NCBI RefSeq assembly: GCF_003226895.2
Contig: NZ_PNJG02000001.1
Span: 992,001 to 1,056,000, forward strand
Reading direction: 5' to 3'
Length of the DNA: 64,000 bases
Origin: Kocuria tytonis
GTDB lineage: Bacteria; Actinomycetota; Actinomycetes; Actinomycetales; Micrococcaceae
Part shown: positions 35,434 to 47,297 of the stretch, piece by piece
How positions within the stretch are numbered: position 1 is the stretch's first letter
How the letters are laid out: each line of letters begins with the position of its first letter
The notes under the pieces: generated by a model
Told to the model about the DNA's origin: nothing
Databases searched by the model: none
Seen by the model: the letters and a program-made list of their open reading frames with translations, nothing else
Position numbers and translations under genes: made by a program

Positions 35434-36027
35434 TCAGTAGCGCTTGGCCGCCTTGGGGTTGGCCGCCAGCTCCGCCTCCGTGGAGCGGTGGATCTTGCGC
35501 TCCACGATGAACGACAGGAACGGCACCACACCGCCCAGCGCCATCACGATGAGCTGCGGGAAGGGCCAGCGCATGAGGGACCACACCCGCAGGCACGAGA
35601 GCAGGTAGATCACGTAGAACCAGCCGTGGACGATCAGGATCCACGTGGACACGTTGACCCCGCCGGAGAGGTTCTCCAGCTCCAGGTTCTGCCAGCCGAG
35701 CGCCACCCCCTGGCCCGTGGCCTTGTCGGTGCCGCCCGCGATCAGGTCGTAGCCGAGCGCGTAGCGGGTGACCATCTCCGCCACGAGCAGCAGCAGGAAC
35801 GTGCCGGAGACCCACGCGCACACCTTGTAGATGCTCAGGGCGGTGCGGATCTGGGCCTCCGTGCCGCCGAAGCGGCGGCGTGGCTTGAGCGCGGCGGCCT
35901 TGGCGCGCACGCTGTCCGGAACGGTCGCGCGCTCGGGGCTGGCGCCCTCGGGTGCGGTGACCTTCACGCCGTCGGTGCGGCGGACCGGGCGGGGCTGCGG
36001 ATCGTGCTGCGGCGTGGGATCAGTCAT
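35434..36027 (-). CDS. DUF3817 family integral membrane protein
   Basis: 197 aa. A 65-residue Pro/Arg-rich cytoplasmic N-terminus is followed by the DUF3817 core with about three TM helices (IYKVCAWVSGTFLLLLVAEM, ILIVHGWFYVIYLLSCLRVW, FPQLIVMALGGVVPFLSFIV) and VERKIH near the end. Function unknown; widespread in actinobacteria. ATG 36027 starts 8 nt inside the SURF1 gene, so both are co-translated; an upstream ATG at 36087 is inside SURF1 and unlikely. Confidence 0.88.
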   Translation of the reverse strand: MTDPTPQHDPQPRPVRRTDGVKVTAPEGASPERATVPDSVRAKAAALKPRRRFGGTEAQIRTALSIYKVCAWVSGTFLLLLVAEMVTRYALGYDLIAGGTDKATGQGVALGWQNLELENLSGGVNVSTWILIVHGWFYVIYLLSCLRVWSLMRWPFPQLIVMALGGVVPFLSFIVERKIHRSTEAELAANPKAAKRY

Positions 36028-37000
36028 CGTGGGCTCCGTCGTCGGATCGCGGTGTGGCGCGGGGATCCCCGGTGTGGGACCGGGCATCCACCGCGGGTTG
36101 GTCGTCGAAGTAGTAGTAGCACTGGTCCTGGGCGTCCCAGTAGTAGAAGGACTGCGCCGCCTCGTCCCAGAAGTAGTCGCCGTCGAAGTAGAAGTACTGC
36201 TCGGGGTGCTGCCGGCGCAGGTGCTCGTCCCGCACGTAGCGCCACCACAGGAAGAAGGCGAAGCCCGCGAACACCACCCACTCCACGGCGTAGAAGAGGT
36301 TCAGGGCGTGGACGGAGGTGTCCGTGGGCTGCTGCTGGATCTGCAGCCTGCCGAGGCCCTCCCCCATGGGTTCCGCCGACGCCGCCACGGTCCCGTCCCG
36401 GGTCACCGGTGCCGGTTCGTCCGCGGGATTCTCCGCGAACGCCGCCACGTAGCCGGAGTACAGGGGCGCGTCCCACAGGTTGGACAGCTGGGCCGAGGCC
36501 ACGGAGCCCACCTGGTGCGCGGGCAGGTGCTGCCCCGGCTGCGGGGAGTCCGTGGGCAGGAGTCTGCCGATCACCCGGATCCTGCCCGACGGAGCCCGGG
36601 GTGCGTCCTCGGCGGAGGCCACCCACCCGCGGGCCACGGCGATCCCGAGGTCCGAGTCGGCGGCGTCCCAGCGCTGCCGGGAGCCGGGGATGCGCAGCTC
36701 GGTGACCACCCAGTACCCGGAGACGCCGTCCTGGAGCCGACCGGGCACCAGCACGGTGGAGTCCGGGACGTAGGTTCCCTCGGCGGAGACCACGTGGTCC
36801 GCCTGCTGCGCGGACGTGGGCTCACCGGGCTGAACCACGCCCTCCAGCGCCGTCACCCGGTCCTTCGCCGGGTCCGCCATCGTGGAGGAGGACAGCGAGG
36901 ACCTCAGCTGCCACGTGCTCAGTGCCACGAACAGTGCCGCCACGAGCAGGGCTACCGCCAGGAAGGCCAGTGAGCGGGGGCGCAGGGCGGTTTTCAGCAC
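36020..37000 (-). CDS. SURF1 family protein with aromatic repeat tail
   Basis: Cytochrome c oxidase assembly factor family, membrane protein with two TM helices: about 10-29 (FLAVALLVAALFVALSTWQL) and about 238-256 (FYAVEWVVFAGFAFFLWW). 326 aa. The SURF1 fold lies between them (GTYVPDSTVLVPGRLQDG, GYWVVTELR, VARGWVAS). Residues 269-300 form an unusual cytosolic tail with about 15 aromatic residues in 32, arranged as YFYF / YFW / FYYW / YYYF blocks. GTG 37000 lies 6 nt after TAGTGT. Operon with DUF3817. Confidence 0.88.
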   Translation of the reverse strand: MLKTALRPRSLAFLAVALLVAALFVALSTWQLRSSLSSSTMADPAKDRVTALEGVVQPGEPTSAQQADHVVSAEGTYVPDSTVLVPGRLQDGVSGYWVVTELRIPGSRQRWDAADSDLGIAVARGWVASAEDAPRAPSGRIRVIGRLLPTDSPQPGQHLPAHQVGSVASAQLSNLWDAPLYSGYVAAFAENPADEPAPVTRDGTVAASAEPMGEGLGRLQIQQQPTDTSVHALNLFYAVEWVVFAGFAFFLWWRYVRDEHLRRQHPEQYFYFDGDYFWDEAAQSFYYWDAQDQCYYYFDDQPAVDARSHTGDPRATPRSDDGAHDD

Positions 37001-37006
37001 GCCCCA

Positions 37007-37012
37007 ACACTA
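37007..37012 (-). promoter_or_regulatory. -10 of SURF1 gene (TAGTGT)
   Basis: TAGTGT, 6 nt (TGGGGC), GTG 37000; leaderless geometry. Confidence 0.5.
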
Positions 37013-37181
37013 CTGTCCGGCGCTGAGCGTTTCCCAAACCACCCGGGTGCCGTCGGGCGCGGTGCGAGCCCCGGCCACGGTCGGCGGGCGGAGCGCACCA
37101 CCTCGCCCGCGCGGTCCTCGGACCGGGCCACCCCGCCAGCCCGGACCGCTCGAGGTACCGGCTCGGCGACGCGGCGACCGC

Positions 37182-38303
37182 TCAGGAGCGGATGACCACC
37201 TCGGCCCGTTGGAACTCCTTGAGGTCGGAGTAGCCCGTGGTGGCCATGGCCCGGCGCAGGGCGCCCATCACGTTGGAGGAGCCGTCCACATGGCGGGACG
37301 GTCCGTTGAGCAGCTCGTCCAGTGGACCCACGGTCCCCACGCGCGTGCGCACGCCGCGGGGTGAGTGCGAGTGGTGGGCCTCGGCACCCCAGAGCCACCC
37401 CTGGCCCGGAGCCTCCTCGGCACGTGCCAGCAGCGTCCCGAGCATTACGGCGTCCGCGCCCATGGCGATCGCCTTGACGATGTCGCCGGAGGTGCCCAGA
37501 CCGCCGTCGGCGATCACGTGGACGTAGCGGCCGCCGGACTCGTCGAGGTAGTCACGGCGTGCCGCGGCGACGTCCGAGATGGCCGAGGCCATGGCCGCGT
37601 GGATGCCCAGGATGGACTCGGTGCGCAGGGACGCGCCCCCGCCGAAGCCCACGAGCACCCCCGCCGCCCCCGTGCGCATGAGGTGCAGCGCCGGGGTGTA
37701 GCCGGCCGCGCCGCCCACGATCACCGGGACGTCGAGGTCGTAGATGAACTGCTTGAGGTCCAGCGGGTCCTGGGTCCTGGACACGTGCTCCGCGGAGACC
37801 GTGGTGCCCCGGATCACGAACAGGTCCACACCCGCTTCGAGCACGGTGCGGTAGTGCTCCACCACGCGCTGCGGGGACAGTGAACCGGACACGATGACCC
37901 CGGCCTCGCGGATCTCGGCCAGCCGCGCGGTGATCAGCTCCGGCTGGACGGGCGCGGAGTACAGCTCCTGCATCCGCCGGGTGGCCTGCGGCAGGTTGTC
38001 CGAGCTCAGGTCCGCGATCTCGTCCAGGACGGGCTGCGGGTCCTCGTAGCGGGTCCACAGGCCCTCGAGGTCCAGCACGCCCAGCCCGCCGGCGCGCCCG
38101 AGGTCGATGGCCGTGGCCGGGGACATCACCGAGTCCATGGGGGCACCCACCACGGGGATGTCGAACTGGTAGGCGTCGATCTGCCAGGCCGTGCTGACGT
38201 CCTGGGGGTCACGCGTGCGCCGCGAGGGCACCAGGGCGATCTCGTCCAGGCTGAACGTGCGGCGCGCCCGTTTGGAACGCCCGATCTCGATGTCGTAGCT
38301 CAC
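37182..38303 (-). CDS. guaB3: GuaB3 family IMP dehydrogenase-related protein
   Basis: 373 aa TIM-barrel protein of the IMPDH/GMPR superfamily without CBS domains, typical of actinobacteria next to guaB. The active-site loop equivalent reads GFGGGASLRTESILG and lacks the catalytic cysteine seen in GuaB (GSICTTR); the nucleotide phosphate site VIADGGLGTSGDIVKAIAMG is intact. Start GTG 38303 (SYDIEIGRSKRARRTF) has AAAGGA upstream; the longer GTG 38318 is less likely. Lies 49 nt after guaB, same operon. Enzymatic activity in this clade is not settled. Confidence 0.9.
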   Translation of the reverse strand: MSYDIEIGRSKRARRTFSLDEIALVPSRRTRDPQDVSTAWQIDAYQFDIPVVGAPMDSVMSPATAIDLGRAGGLGVLDLEGLWTRYEDPQPVLDEIADLSSDNLPQATRRMQELYSAPVQPELITARLAEIREAGVIVSGSLSPQRVVEHYRTVLEAGVDLFVIRGTTVSAEHVSRTQDPLDLKQFIYDLDVPVIVGGAAGYTPALHLMRTGAAGVLVGFGGGASLRTESILGIHAAMASAISDVAAARRDYLDESGGRYVHVIADGGLGTSGDIVKAIAMGADAVMLGTLLARAEEAPGQGWLWGAEAHHSHSPRGVRTRVGTVGPLDELLNGPSRHVDGSSNVMGALRRAMATTGYSDLKEFQRAEVVIRS

Positions 38304-38352
38304 GAGGGGTCCTTTCACCGCGCATCGCGCACGGGGGTGGGTGCGGTGCGGG

Positions 38353-39888
<1,536 letters not shown>

Positions 39889-39910
39889 TCACACGAGGTT
39901 AGTCGCCACC

Positions 39911-39916
39911 AGTCTA
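39911..39916 (-). promoter_or_regulatory. -10 of guaB operon (TAGACT)
   Basis: TAGACT gives a leader of about 28 nt carrying the ribosome binding site; no riboswitch-like structure fits in that length. Confidence 0.45.
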
Positions 39917-40003
39917 CGGCGCCGCCCCCGCACCTCACCGCCGCGCGGTCACGTCCTCACCGGCCGGGGACGACGCCGCCGGGCGCATCCCCGCGACCGG
40001 TCG

Positions 40004-42103
40004 TCACGTTCCGGACTCCACCGCCCGCACCAGGCGGTCCCGCAGCAGGGGTGCCATGCTGCGGGCGTAGTCCGCCGTGAGGTGGTGGGAGTCCAACCAC
40101 ACGGAGACGTTGCCGATCACCGGGGCGCACCGGCCCTGCGGGCAGATCAGGGGTGTGGGATCCAGTCCCACGAAGCCCTGGATCCCGTCCAGCGCCGCGG
40201 CCGGGTTCTCCTCCTTGAGCACCGCGTCCCGTGACACCGTGCACGAGGGGTCCTCCCGGCCCTTCTCCGCCACGCACCGGGTGGGGTCGAAGTCCAGCCG
40301 GGGGTTGTCCCGGAACCCGACCACCGTGACGCCGTCGTCCGAGAGCTGCCGCGTGATGTCCTCGAGACCGTTCACCACGTGCTCCGCGTCCCCGGCCATG
40401 CGCTCGGCGCGGGTGGAGGTGGTCAGCACGGCGTCCGGATCCAGGTCCTGGAGGTACTCCATGACGGCCCGGTTGCCCTTGCGGCACGTCTCGGACTGCC
40501 CCTCCACACCGAGCCCGCAGCCCGGCTGCAGCACGGAGACCAGCTGCCAGTTCTCCTCCTCCGCCACGGGGATCACCGCGCCCATGTACTGCTCCATGTG
40601 CGAGTTGCCAACCACGGCCACCACCTTGGTCGGGTTCTCCACCTCCTCGCTCTGGCGGCAGAAGCCCTGGACCGTGGAGTTTTTGCTCTTGTACTCGCCC
40701 CGGCACGCGTCCGGCAGCCCCACCCACTGGTCACTCATGGTCGCGGGCAGTGTGGGGGCATCGGGGTTGCCGGTGAACTCGTAGCCGGGCTCCAGGACGC
40801 GGGCGCCGGGGTTGTCGAGCTCGGCCCGGGCCTCCAGCTGGGCCTCCCGGTGCCGCTCCACCGCGGTCCAGACACCCGCGGTCGCCAGGACCGTGCCCAT
40901 GCACACCGCGATCACCAGGGCCAGCCGCCAGGTCCGCGCCTCCGGCCAGGCCCAGCGCTTCAGGGGCGTCTCCACGAGGCGGGTCAGCACCAGCGCCAGC
41001 AGCACGGAGACGACCACGATGAGCACACCGGAACGCGGCCCCGCCACCGGGCGCTCGCGGATCACGAGGTACGTGATCAGCAGCGGCCAGTGCACGAGGT
41101 AGAGGGCGTAGGCGGCGTCGCCCATGCGCACCACCGGGGCCCACGAGAGGAAGCGGTCGAAGCCCCACCGCGAACCGGACTGCCCGGCCACGATGATCGC
41201 CGCCGCGGACAGCAGCGGCCACAGGGCGATCCACCCCGGGAACGCGCCCTGGACGTCCACCAGGATGCCCACCGAGACCATGCTCACGAACCCGCCCCAG
41301 CCCAGGACCACGCGCAGCGCGCGGGGCAGCCGCAGGTACGGGATGGCCAAGGCCACGAGCGAGCCGAGGGCGAACTCCCACAGCCGCGCCCGGGTGTCGA
41401 AGTACGCGAAGGCCTGCTGGGTGTGGGTGGTGATGACCGAGAACGTCAGGGACACGGCGAACACGGTCCCGAAGCACGCCGCGAGCACGGGAAGGCTGCT
41501 GCGCCCGGTGCGTCGCTTCACGAGCCACGCGAGGGTGAAGACCAGCGGCCAGACCAGGAACACCTGGCCCTGCACGGACAGGGACCAGAAGTGCTGGAAG
41601 GGCGAGGCGCTGGAGTGGTCCGCCGCGTAGTAGTCCACCGCGTTGAAGGCGAGCGCCCAGTTCTCCGCGTACAGGATCGAGGCGATGCCCTGGGACCGGA
41701 AGTCGGCGACGTCCTGCACCGGGTAGAACCGCCACACCAGCAGGAACGTGGCCAGGACGACGACCGCGGCCAGCGGCAGCAGCCGTTTGAAGGTGTGCAG
41801 CCAATATCGGCCCAGGCCCAGGGGCCGCCCGCCCTCGATCTTGCGCACGAAGGACATGGTCATGAAGAACGAGGAGATGAACAGGAAGATGTCCACACCG
41901 CCGGGGACCCGGCCCATGAACACGTGGTAGAGCACCACGAGCAGCACGGCCACCGCCCGCAGCCCCTGCACCTCGGGCCGGAAGCCGGAGAACCGGGCCA
42001 CGCGATCGGCCGCGGGTGCCACACCGTCCGCGCGTGCGGATGGCGCGTGCGAGGCAGTGGGTCCGGGGGAGGTGACCGAGGGGGATCGGGGCGGGAAGCG
42101 CAT
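40004..42103 (-). CDS. OafA/YrhL-type acyltransferase with SGNH domain
   Basis: 699 aa. The N-terminal acyltransferase 3 domain (about 40-385) starts FRPEVQGLRAVAVLLVVLYH and has about ten TM helices; the C-terminal SGNH-like esterase/acetyltransferase domain (about 440-695) shows VVGNSHMEQY (GxS) and WLDSHHLTADYARS (DxxH). Such proteins O-acetylate cell-wall or surface glycans outside the membrane. ATG 42103 lies 6 nt after TAGGCT. Monocistronic. Possible target: the glycan built by the 17-20 kb cluster, but that is only inference. Confidence 0.92.
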   Translation of the reverse strand: MRFPPRSPSVTSPGPTASHAPSARADGVAPAADRVARFSGFRPEVQGLRAVAVLLVVLYHVFMGRVPGGVDIFLFISSFFMTMSFVRKIEGGRPLGLGRYWLHTFKRLLPLAAVVVLATFLLVWRFYPVQDVADFRSQGIASILYAENWALAFNAVDYYAADHSSASPFQHFWSLSVQGQVFLVWPLVFTLAWLVKRRTGRSSLPVLAACFGTVFAVSLTFSVITTHTQQAFAYFDTRARLWEFALGSLVALAIPYLRLPRALRVVLGWGGFVSMVSVGILVDVQGAFPGWIALWPLLSAAAIIVAGQSGSRWGFDRFLSWAPVVRMGDAAYALYLVHWPLLITYLVIRERPVAGPRSGVLIVVVSVLLALVLTRLVETPLKRWAWPEARTWRLALVIAVCMGTVLATAGVWTAVERHREAQLEARAELDNPGARVLEPGYEFTGNPDAPTLPATMSDQWVGLPDACRGEYKSKNSTVQGFCRQSEEVENPTKVVAVVGNSHMEQYMGAVIPVAEEENWQLVSVLQPGCGLGVEGQSETCRKGNRAVMEYLQDLDPDAVLTTSTRAERMAGDAEHVVNGLEDITRQLSDDGVTVVGFRDNPRLDFDPTRCVAEKGREDPSCTVSRDAVLKEENPAAALDGIQGFVGLDPTPLICPQGRCAPVIGNVSVWLDSHHLTADYARSMAPLLRDRLVRAVESGT

Positions 42104-42109
42104 CAGGTC

Positions 42110-42115
42110 AGCCTA
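42110..42115 (-). promoter_or_regulatory. -10 of acyltransferase (TAGGCT)
   Basis: TAGGCT, 6 nt (GACCTG), ATG 42103; leaderless geometry. Confidence 0.55.
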
Positions 42116-42185
42116 GACCGCTCCCCCGGTCGCAGCCACGTCGAGGGAACACGCGCGGGTGTTCACCGGGGCCCGCGTGGCATGG

Positions 42186-42224
42186 GAGCGGCGGCCCACC
42201 CCCGTGGGGAGTGGGCCGCCGCTC
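42186..42224 (-). terminator. second hairpin after groEL, 14-bp stem
   Basis: 42186-42199 pairs perfectly with 42211-42224 around an 11-nt loop. Together with the hairpin at 42232-42261 it separates groEL from the acyltransferase promoter. Confidence 0.7.
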
Positions 42225-42231
42225 GTGGAGG

Positions 42232-42261
42232 GCACCGGGCGGGACCGTGTCCGCCCGGTGC
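42232..42261 (-). terminator. first hairpin after groEL, 11-bp stem
   Basis: 42232-42242 pairs with 42251-42261 around an 8-nt loop, starting 9 nt after the groEL stop. Confidence 0.7.
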
Positions 42262-42269
42262 TGCGGGAA

Positions 42270-43865
<1,596 letters not shown>

Positions 43866-43973
43866 TTAGTGCGTGCGGAACGAGAAGAGACGGGAAAGAA
43901 GACGTGCGCGGCGCCCGCGTGCCCGCCCTGGGGCGGACGTGACGGGCACCGCGCACGGAAGTCGGTGGAGAAG

Positions 43974-44270
43974 TTACTTCTCGATGACGGCCAGCACGTC
44001 GCGCGCCGGGAGCACCAGGTACTCCTCGCCGTTGTACTTGACCTCGGTTCCGCCGTACTTGGAGAAGATGACCAGGTCACCCTCGTTGACGTCCACGGGG
44101 ATGCGGTTGCCCTTGTCGTCCACGCGGCCCGGGCCCACGGCCAGGACGGTGCCCTCCTGGGGCTTCTCCTTGGCGGTGTCCGGGATGACCAGACCGGAGG
44201 CGGTGGTCTGTTCAGCGGCCAGCGGCTGAACCACGATGCGATCCTCGAGGGGCTTGATGGAGACCGACAC
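43974..44270 (-). CDS. groES: 10-kDa co-chaperonin GroES
   Basis: 98 aa lid of the chaperonin. [20 protein letters not shown] at the start, mobile loop [19 protein letters not shown], and [23 protein letters not shown] 44270 follows GGGAGA at 4 nt. About 133 nt upstream lies a CIRCE operator, so expression should be repressed by HrcA and induced by heat; hrcA itself is not in this window. Confidence 0.97.
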   Translation of the reverse strand: MSVSIKPLEDRIVVQPLAAEQTTASGLVIPDTAKEKPQEGTVLAVGPGRVDDKGNRIPVDVNEGDLVIFSKYGGTEVKYNGEEYLVLPARDVLAVIEK

Positions 44271-44402
44271 GATCTCTCCCTTTCTTCTAGGCGTGTGAGA
44301 CGGTGTGCGTTCGCACGAGTGTCATGGGGTCCCATGACGGCGAGCGCCACAGGCCAGTTGGCGTGCCAACCGTCGTCGCGGTGCCGATTGAGCGCCTGGC
44401 CT

Positions 44403-44429
44403 TTAGCACCCTCACTACGAGAGTGCTAA
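44403..44429. promoter_or_regulatory. CIRCE element (HrcA operator)
   Basis: TTAGCACCC - 9 nt - GAGTGCTAA, one mismatch from the consensus inverted repeat TTAGCACTC-N9-GAGTGCTAA. It covers the expected start of the groES transcript. Confidence 0.97.
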
Positions 44430-44434
44430 TCATC

Positions 44435-44440
44435 ACTGTA
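44435..44440 (-). promoter_or_regulatory. -10 of groESL (TACAGT)
   Basis: TACAGT places the transcription start near 44428, inside the CIRCE element, so bound HrcA would block initiation. Confidence 0.55.
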
Positions 44441-44644
44441 GGGAGGCGGGCCGCGCCCGGTCAAGGCGCGTTCCCGCCGCTCCCCTGTGGGCGGAACGGG
44501 GACCGACGACGCCGCCCGCGCACCCGGTCCCCGCCCCGGCACCGGAATCGCCCGACCCCCGCCCGGACCCCGCCCCCACGCCCGCCGTGGCCGGGCCGAG
44601 GACACGTCGGACGGGCGGGTCACGCGCTAGGCGCCGCGGCGTGG

Positions 44645-44650
44645 TGTGAT
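44645..44650 (+). promoter_or_regulatory. weak -10 of the methyltransferase (TGTGAT)
   Basis: TGTGAT, 6 nt, GTG 44657. Correct spacing for leaderless initiation but poor match to TAnnnT. Confidence 0.3.
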
Positions 44651-44656
44651 GGACGG

Positions 44657-45937
44657 GTGACCGCCTCCACCGCCCCCGACGACGCCGAGACCCGGGGTCT
44701 GCTCCAGCTGCTCACCCCCGAGGGCCTGCGGCTCCTGGACTCCCTGGGTCCCTACGACCCGGACGCCGCGCTCTCCCTCGCGGAGTCGCTGCGCGCGCAG
44801 GGCCACCCTCCCGAGCTGGTCTCCGCGGCACTGACCCAGTCCAGGCTGCGCTCCAGGGCCCGGGCGAAGTTCGGGGAGTTCGCCCGGCACATGGTGTTCA
44901 CCCGCCACGGGGTGGAGCAGGCCACGCGCTGGACCGTGGCGGCCCTGCACGCCCAGCGCTTCGCGCAGGCCGGGATCGAGCACGTGGTGGACCTCGGGTG
45001 CGGCATCGGCGCGGACTCCCTCGCGCTGGCCGCCCTGGAGCGCACCGTCACCGCGGTGGAGCGCGATCCCGTCACCGCCGCGGTGGCCACCCTCAACCTC
45101 ACGGGCTGGCCGCGGGCGCGCGTGCTGTGCGCGGACGCGCAGACCCTGGACCTCGGGACCCTCGACGACGGCCCGGTCCAGGGCGTGTGGCTGGATCCGG
45201 CCCGGCGCGTCACGGGCGACGGCCGCACCCGGCGGGTCTTCGATCCCGAGGCGTTCTCCCCTCCCCTCTCGTTCGTGACCGGTCTCGCGGAGACCGGGCT
45301 GGCGGTGGGCGCGAAGCTCGGACCCGGCATCCCGCACGAGCACGTCCCGTCCGCGGCGGAGGCGCAGTGGATCTCGGACCGCGGGGACGTGGTCGAGGCC
45401 GTGCTGTGGTTCAACGCCGTGCGGCGCCCGGACGTGGTGCGCTCCGCGCTCGTGCTCGGTCAGGGCACGGCGGGCGGCCCCGCGGCGTCGGCGGCGGCGG
45501 AGCTGAGCTCCGGGTCCTGGCAGTCCCCGCCCGCCGACGGCGCCCTGCTGGGCCCCGTGGGCCGCTACCTGCACGAGCCGGACGGCGCCGTGATCCGGGC
45601 GGGTCTCGTCACCGACCTCGCGCAGCGCGTGGGCGCCCACCTGATGGACCCGTCGATCGCGTACCTCTCCTCCGACACCCCGGTGGACACGCCCCTCGCC
45701 CGCTCCTACGAGGTCCGCGAGGTGCTGCCGCACACCGTGAAGGTGCTGCGCCGGTGGGTGCGGGAGCACGACATCGGCACGCTGGACGTCAAGAAGCGCG
45801 GGACCGACGTCACGCCGGAGCAGCTGCGCAGGCAGCTCGCCCCGCGGGGATCGCAGCGCGCCACGCTGGTGCTGACCCGTGTGATGGAAGCGGGCGGACA
45901 ACGACGTGTGGCGCTCGCCGTTAACCCCCTAGACTGA
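44657..45937 (+). CDS. class I SAM methyltransferase with THUMP-like domain
   Basis: 426 aa. A helical N-terminal part (about 1-95), then a Rossmann methyltransferase with motif I VVDLGCGIGADSLALA (about 112-127), DPARR after the DGPVQGVWL strand near 180, and a C-terminal region (about 350-420) with LRRWVREHDIGTLDVKKRG and TPEQLRRQL typical of THUMP-like proteins. RNA methylation is a fair guess; substrate unknown. GTG 44657 is chosen from the TGTGAT box 6 nt upstream and the homologous start TASTAPDDAETRGLLQLL. Often found between tsaD and groES in relatives. Confidence 0.85.
   Translation: MTASTAPDDAETRGLLQLLTPEGLRLLDSLGPYDPDAALSLAESLRAQGHPPELVSAALTQSRLRSRARAKFGEFARHMVFTRHGVEQATRWTVAALHAQRFAQAGIEHVVDLGCGIGADSLALAALERTVTAVERDPVTAAVATLNLTGWPRARVLCADAQTLDLGTLDDGPVQGVWLDPARRVTGDGRTRRVFDPEAFSPPLSFVTGLAETGLAVGAKLGPGIPHEHVPSAAEAQWISDRGDVVEAVLWFNAVRRPDVVRSALVLGQGTAGGPAASAAAELSSGSWQSPPADGALLGPVGRYLHEPDGAVIRAGLVTDLAQRVGAHLMDPSIAYLSSDTPVDTPLARSYEVREVLPHTVKVLRRWVREHDIGTLDVKKRGTDVTPEQLRRQLAPRGSQRATLVLTRVMEAGGQRRVALAVNPLD
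45930..45935 (+). promoter_or_regulatory. -10 of the YbdK-type ligase gene (TAGACT)
   Basis: TAGACT overlaps the end of the methyltransferase gene and would start a leader of about 96 nt carrying GAGAGGA. Confidence 0.45.
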
Positions 45938-46037
45938 ACATCCCTGTTCTCGGAGAGCGGGCAGCGCGTGGCCGGGAACCGCGTTCCGGTCCGGGACACA
46001 GCTGCCGTTTCCGGCGCACCCACGAGAGGACCACGCC

Positions 46038-47183
46038 GTGCACATTGATTTCGAGACCTCCGAGAACTCCACCCTGGGCGTCGAGTGGGAAGTGGCACTC
46101 GTGGACCGCGCCACGGGTGAGCTCGCACCGCGCGCCCAGGAGGTCCTGGAGGCCGTGGTCGCCGAGTACCCGGAGCTCGGGGAAGAGGGCGACCACCCGC
46201 AGGTCACTGGCGAGTTCCTGCAGAACACCGTGGAGATGGTCACCGGTGTGTGCCGCTCCGTCCCGGAGGCCGTGGCGCACATGGCCCAGACGCAGGACCG
46301 GATCCGCGAGGTCACCGACCCCCGGTCGCTGGAGATCTACGCCGCCGGCACCCACCCGTTCTCGGACTGGACGGACCAGCCCGTGGTGGACGCGGAGCGC
46401 TACTACAAGGTGCTGGACCGCGCGCAGTACTGGGGCCGCCAGATGGTGATCTTCGGGATGCATGTGCACGTGGGGATCGACCACCGGGACAAGGCCCTGC
46501 CGGTGCTGGACGGCCTCATGAACTACTACCCGCACCTGCTGGCGCTGTCCGCGAACTCGCCGTACTGGTGCGGGCACGACACCGGCTACGCCTCCCACCG
46601 CGCGCTGATCTTCCAGCAGCTCTCCACCGCGGGACTGCCGTTCCACTTCGACTCCTGGAGCGAGTACGAGTCCTACGTGGCGGATCTCATCGCCACCGGC
46701 GTGATCGAGGAGATCTCCGAGAACCGCTGGGACATCCGCCCCGTCCCGCGCTTCGGCACCGTGGAGATGCGCGTGTGCGACGGCCCCTCCAACCTGCACG
46801 AGGTGGGGGCGCTCGCGGCGCTCACGCAGTGCCTCGTGGAGTCCTTCTCCCGCACGCTCGACGACGGCGGCACGATCCCCGTGATGCCCCCGTGGCACCA
46901 CCAGGAGAACAAGTGGCGCGCGGCGCGCTACGGGCTGGACGCCGAGGTGATCGTGGATGCGCGGAACCGGCAGCGGCACGTGCGCGAGGATCTGGGCGAG
47001 CTGCTGAACCGGCTCGAACCCCTCGCGGCCGAACTGGGCTGCTCCGCCGAGCTCGGCCACGTGGAGACCATGATGGAGCGGGAGGCCGGCTACGAGCGCC
47101 AGCGCCGGATCGCCCAGGACCACGGCGGGGATCTGCGTGCCGTGGTCATGGACGTGGTGGCCCAGAACCGCGAGATCCGCTGA
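46038..47183 (+). CDS. YbdK-type carboxylate-amine ligase (GCS2 family)
   Basis: 381 aa ATP-grasp-like ligase of the glutamate-cysteine ligase type 2 family, which forms gamma-glutamyl or related amides. Start STLGVEWEVALVDRATGELA (EWE, metal/glutamate site), GEFLQNTVEMVTGVC, AAGTHPFSDW, FGMHVHVGI near 138, and RFGTVEMRVCDGP near 245 are the family landmarks. GTG 46038 follows GAGAGGA. The organism makes mycothiol, so a classical glutathione role is doubtful; true product unknown. Confidence 0.9.
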   Translation: MHIDFETSENSTLGVEWEVALVDRATGELAPRAQEVLEAVVAEYPELGEEGDHPQVTGEFLQNTVEMVTGVCRSVPEAVAHMAQTQDRIREVTDPRSLEIYAAGTHPFSDWTDQPVVDAERYYKVLDRAQYWGRQMVIFGMHVHVGIDHRDKALPVLDGLMNYYPHLLALSANSPYWCGHDTGYASHRALIFQQLSTAGLPFHFDSWSEYESYVADLIATGVIEEISENRWDIRPVPRFGTVEMRVCDGPSNLHEVGALAALTQCLVESFSRTLDDGGTIPVMPPWHHQENKWRAARYGLDAEVIVDARNRQRHVREDLGELLNRLEPLAAELGCSAELGHVETMMEREAGYERQRRIAQDHGGDLRAVVMDVVAQNREIR

Positions 47184-47241
47184 CCTCCGGGCCGCGCTGC
47201 GCGGTGCGGCGGCGCGGAACGCGGGCCGGGCCCGGCGTCGA

Positions 47242-47297
47242 ACGGTGCGTGCCTCGACGCTCCTTGCCGGACGGTGCATGCCCCGGCGGTGCATGTC
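47242..47297 (+). repeat. three copies of CGGTGCRTGYC
   Basis: Copies at about 47242, 47272 and 47287 in the spacer between the convergent YbdK and tsaD genes; the last lies in the loop of a small hairpin. Confidence 0.6.

Larger units (their letters stand above)
44271..44656. other. groES / methyltransferase divergent intergenic region
   Basis: No gene supported. It holds the groES leader (about 158 nt), the CIRCE operator, the groES -10, a C-rich stretch (44505-44600) and the weak -10 of the rightward methyltransferase gene. A GACGACGCCG motif is at 44504-44514. Confidence 0.7.

Noticed and set aside
29209-36705. Very long open frame of 2,498 codons on the + strand
   Set aside because: It runs antisense through the helicase-like gene, guaA, DUF3817 and SURF1, all of which have clear protein homology on the - strand; long antisense frames are expected at 70% G+C.
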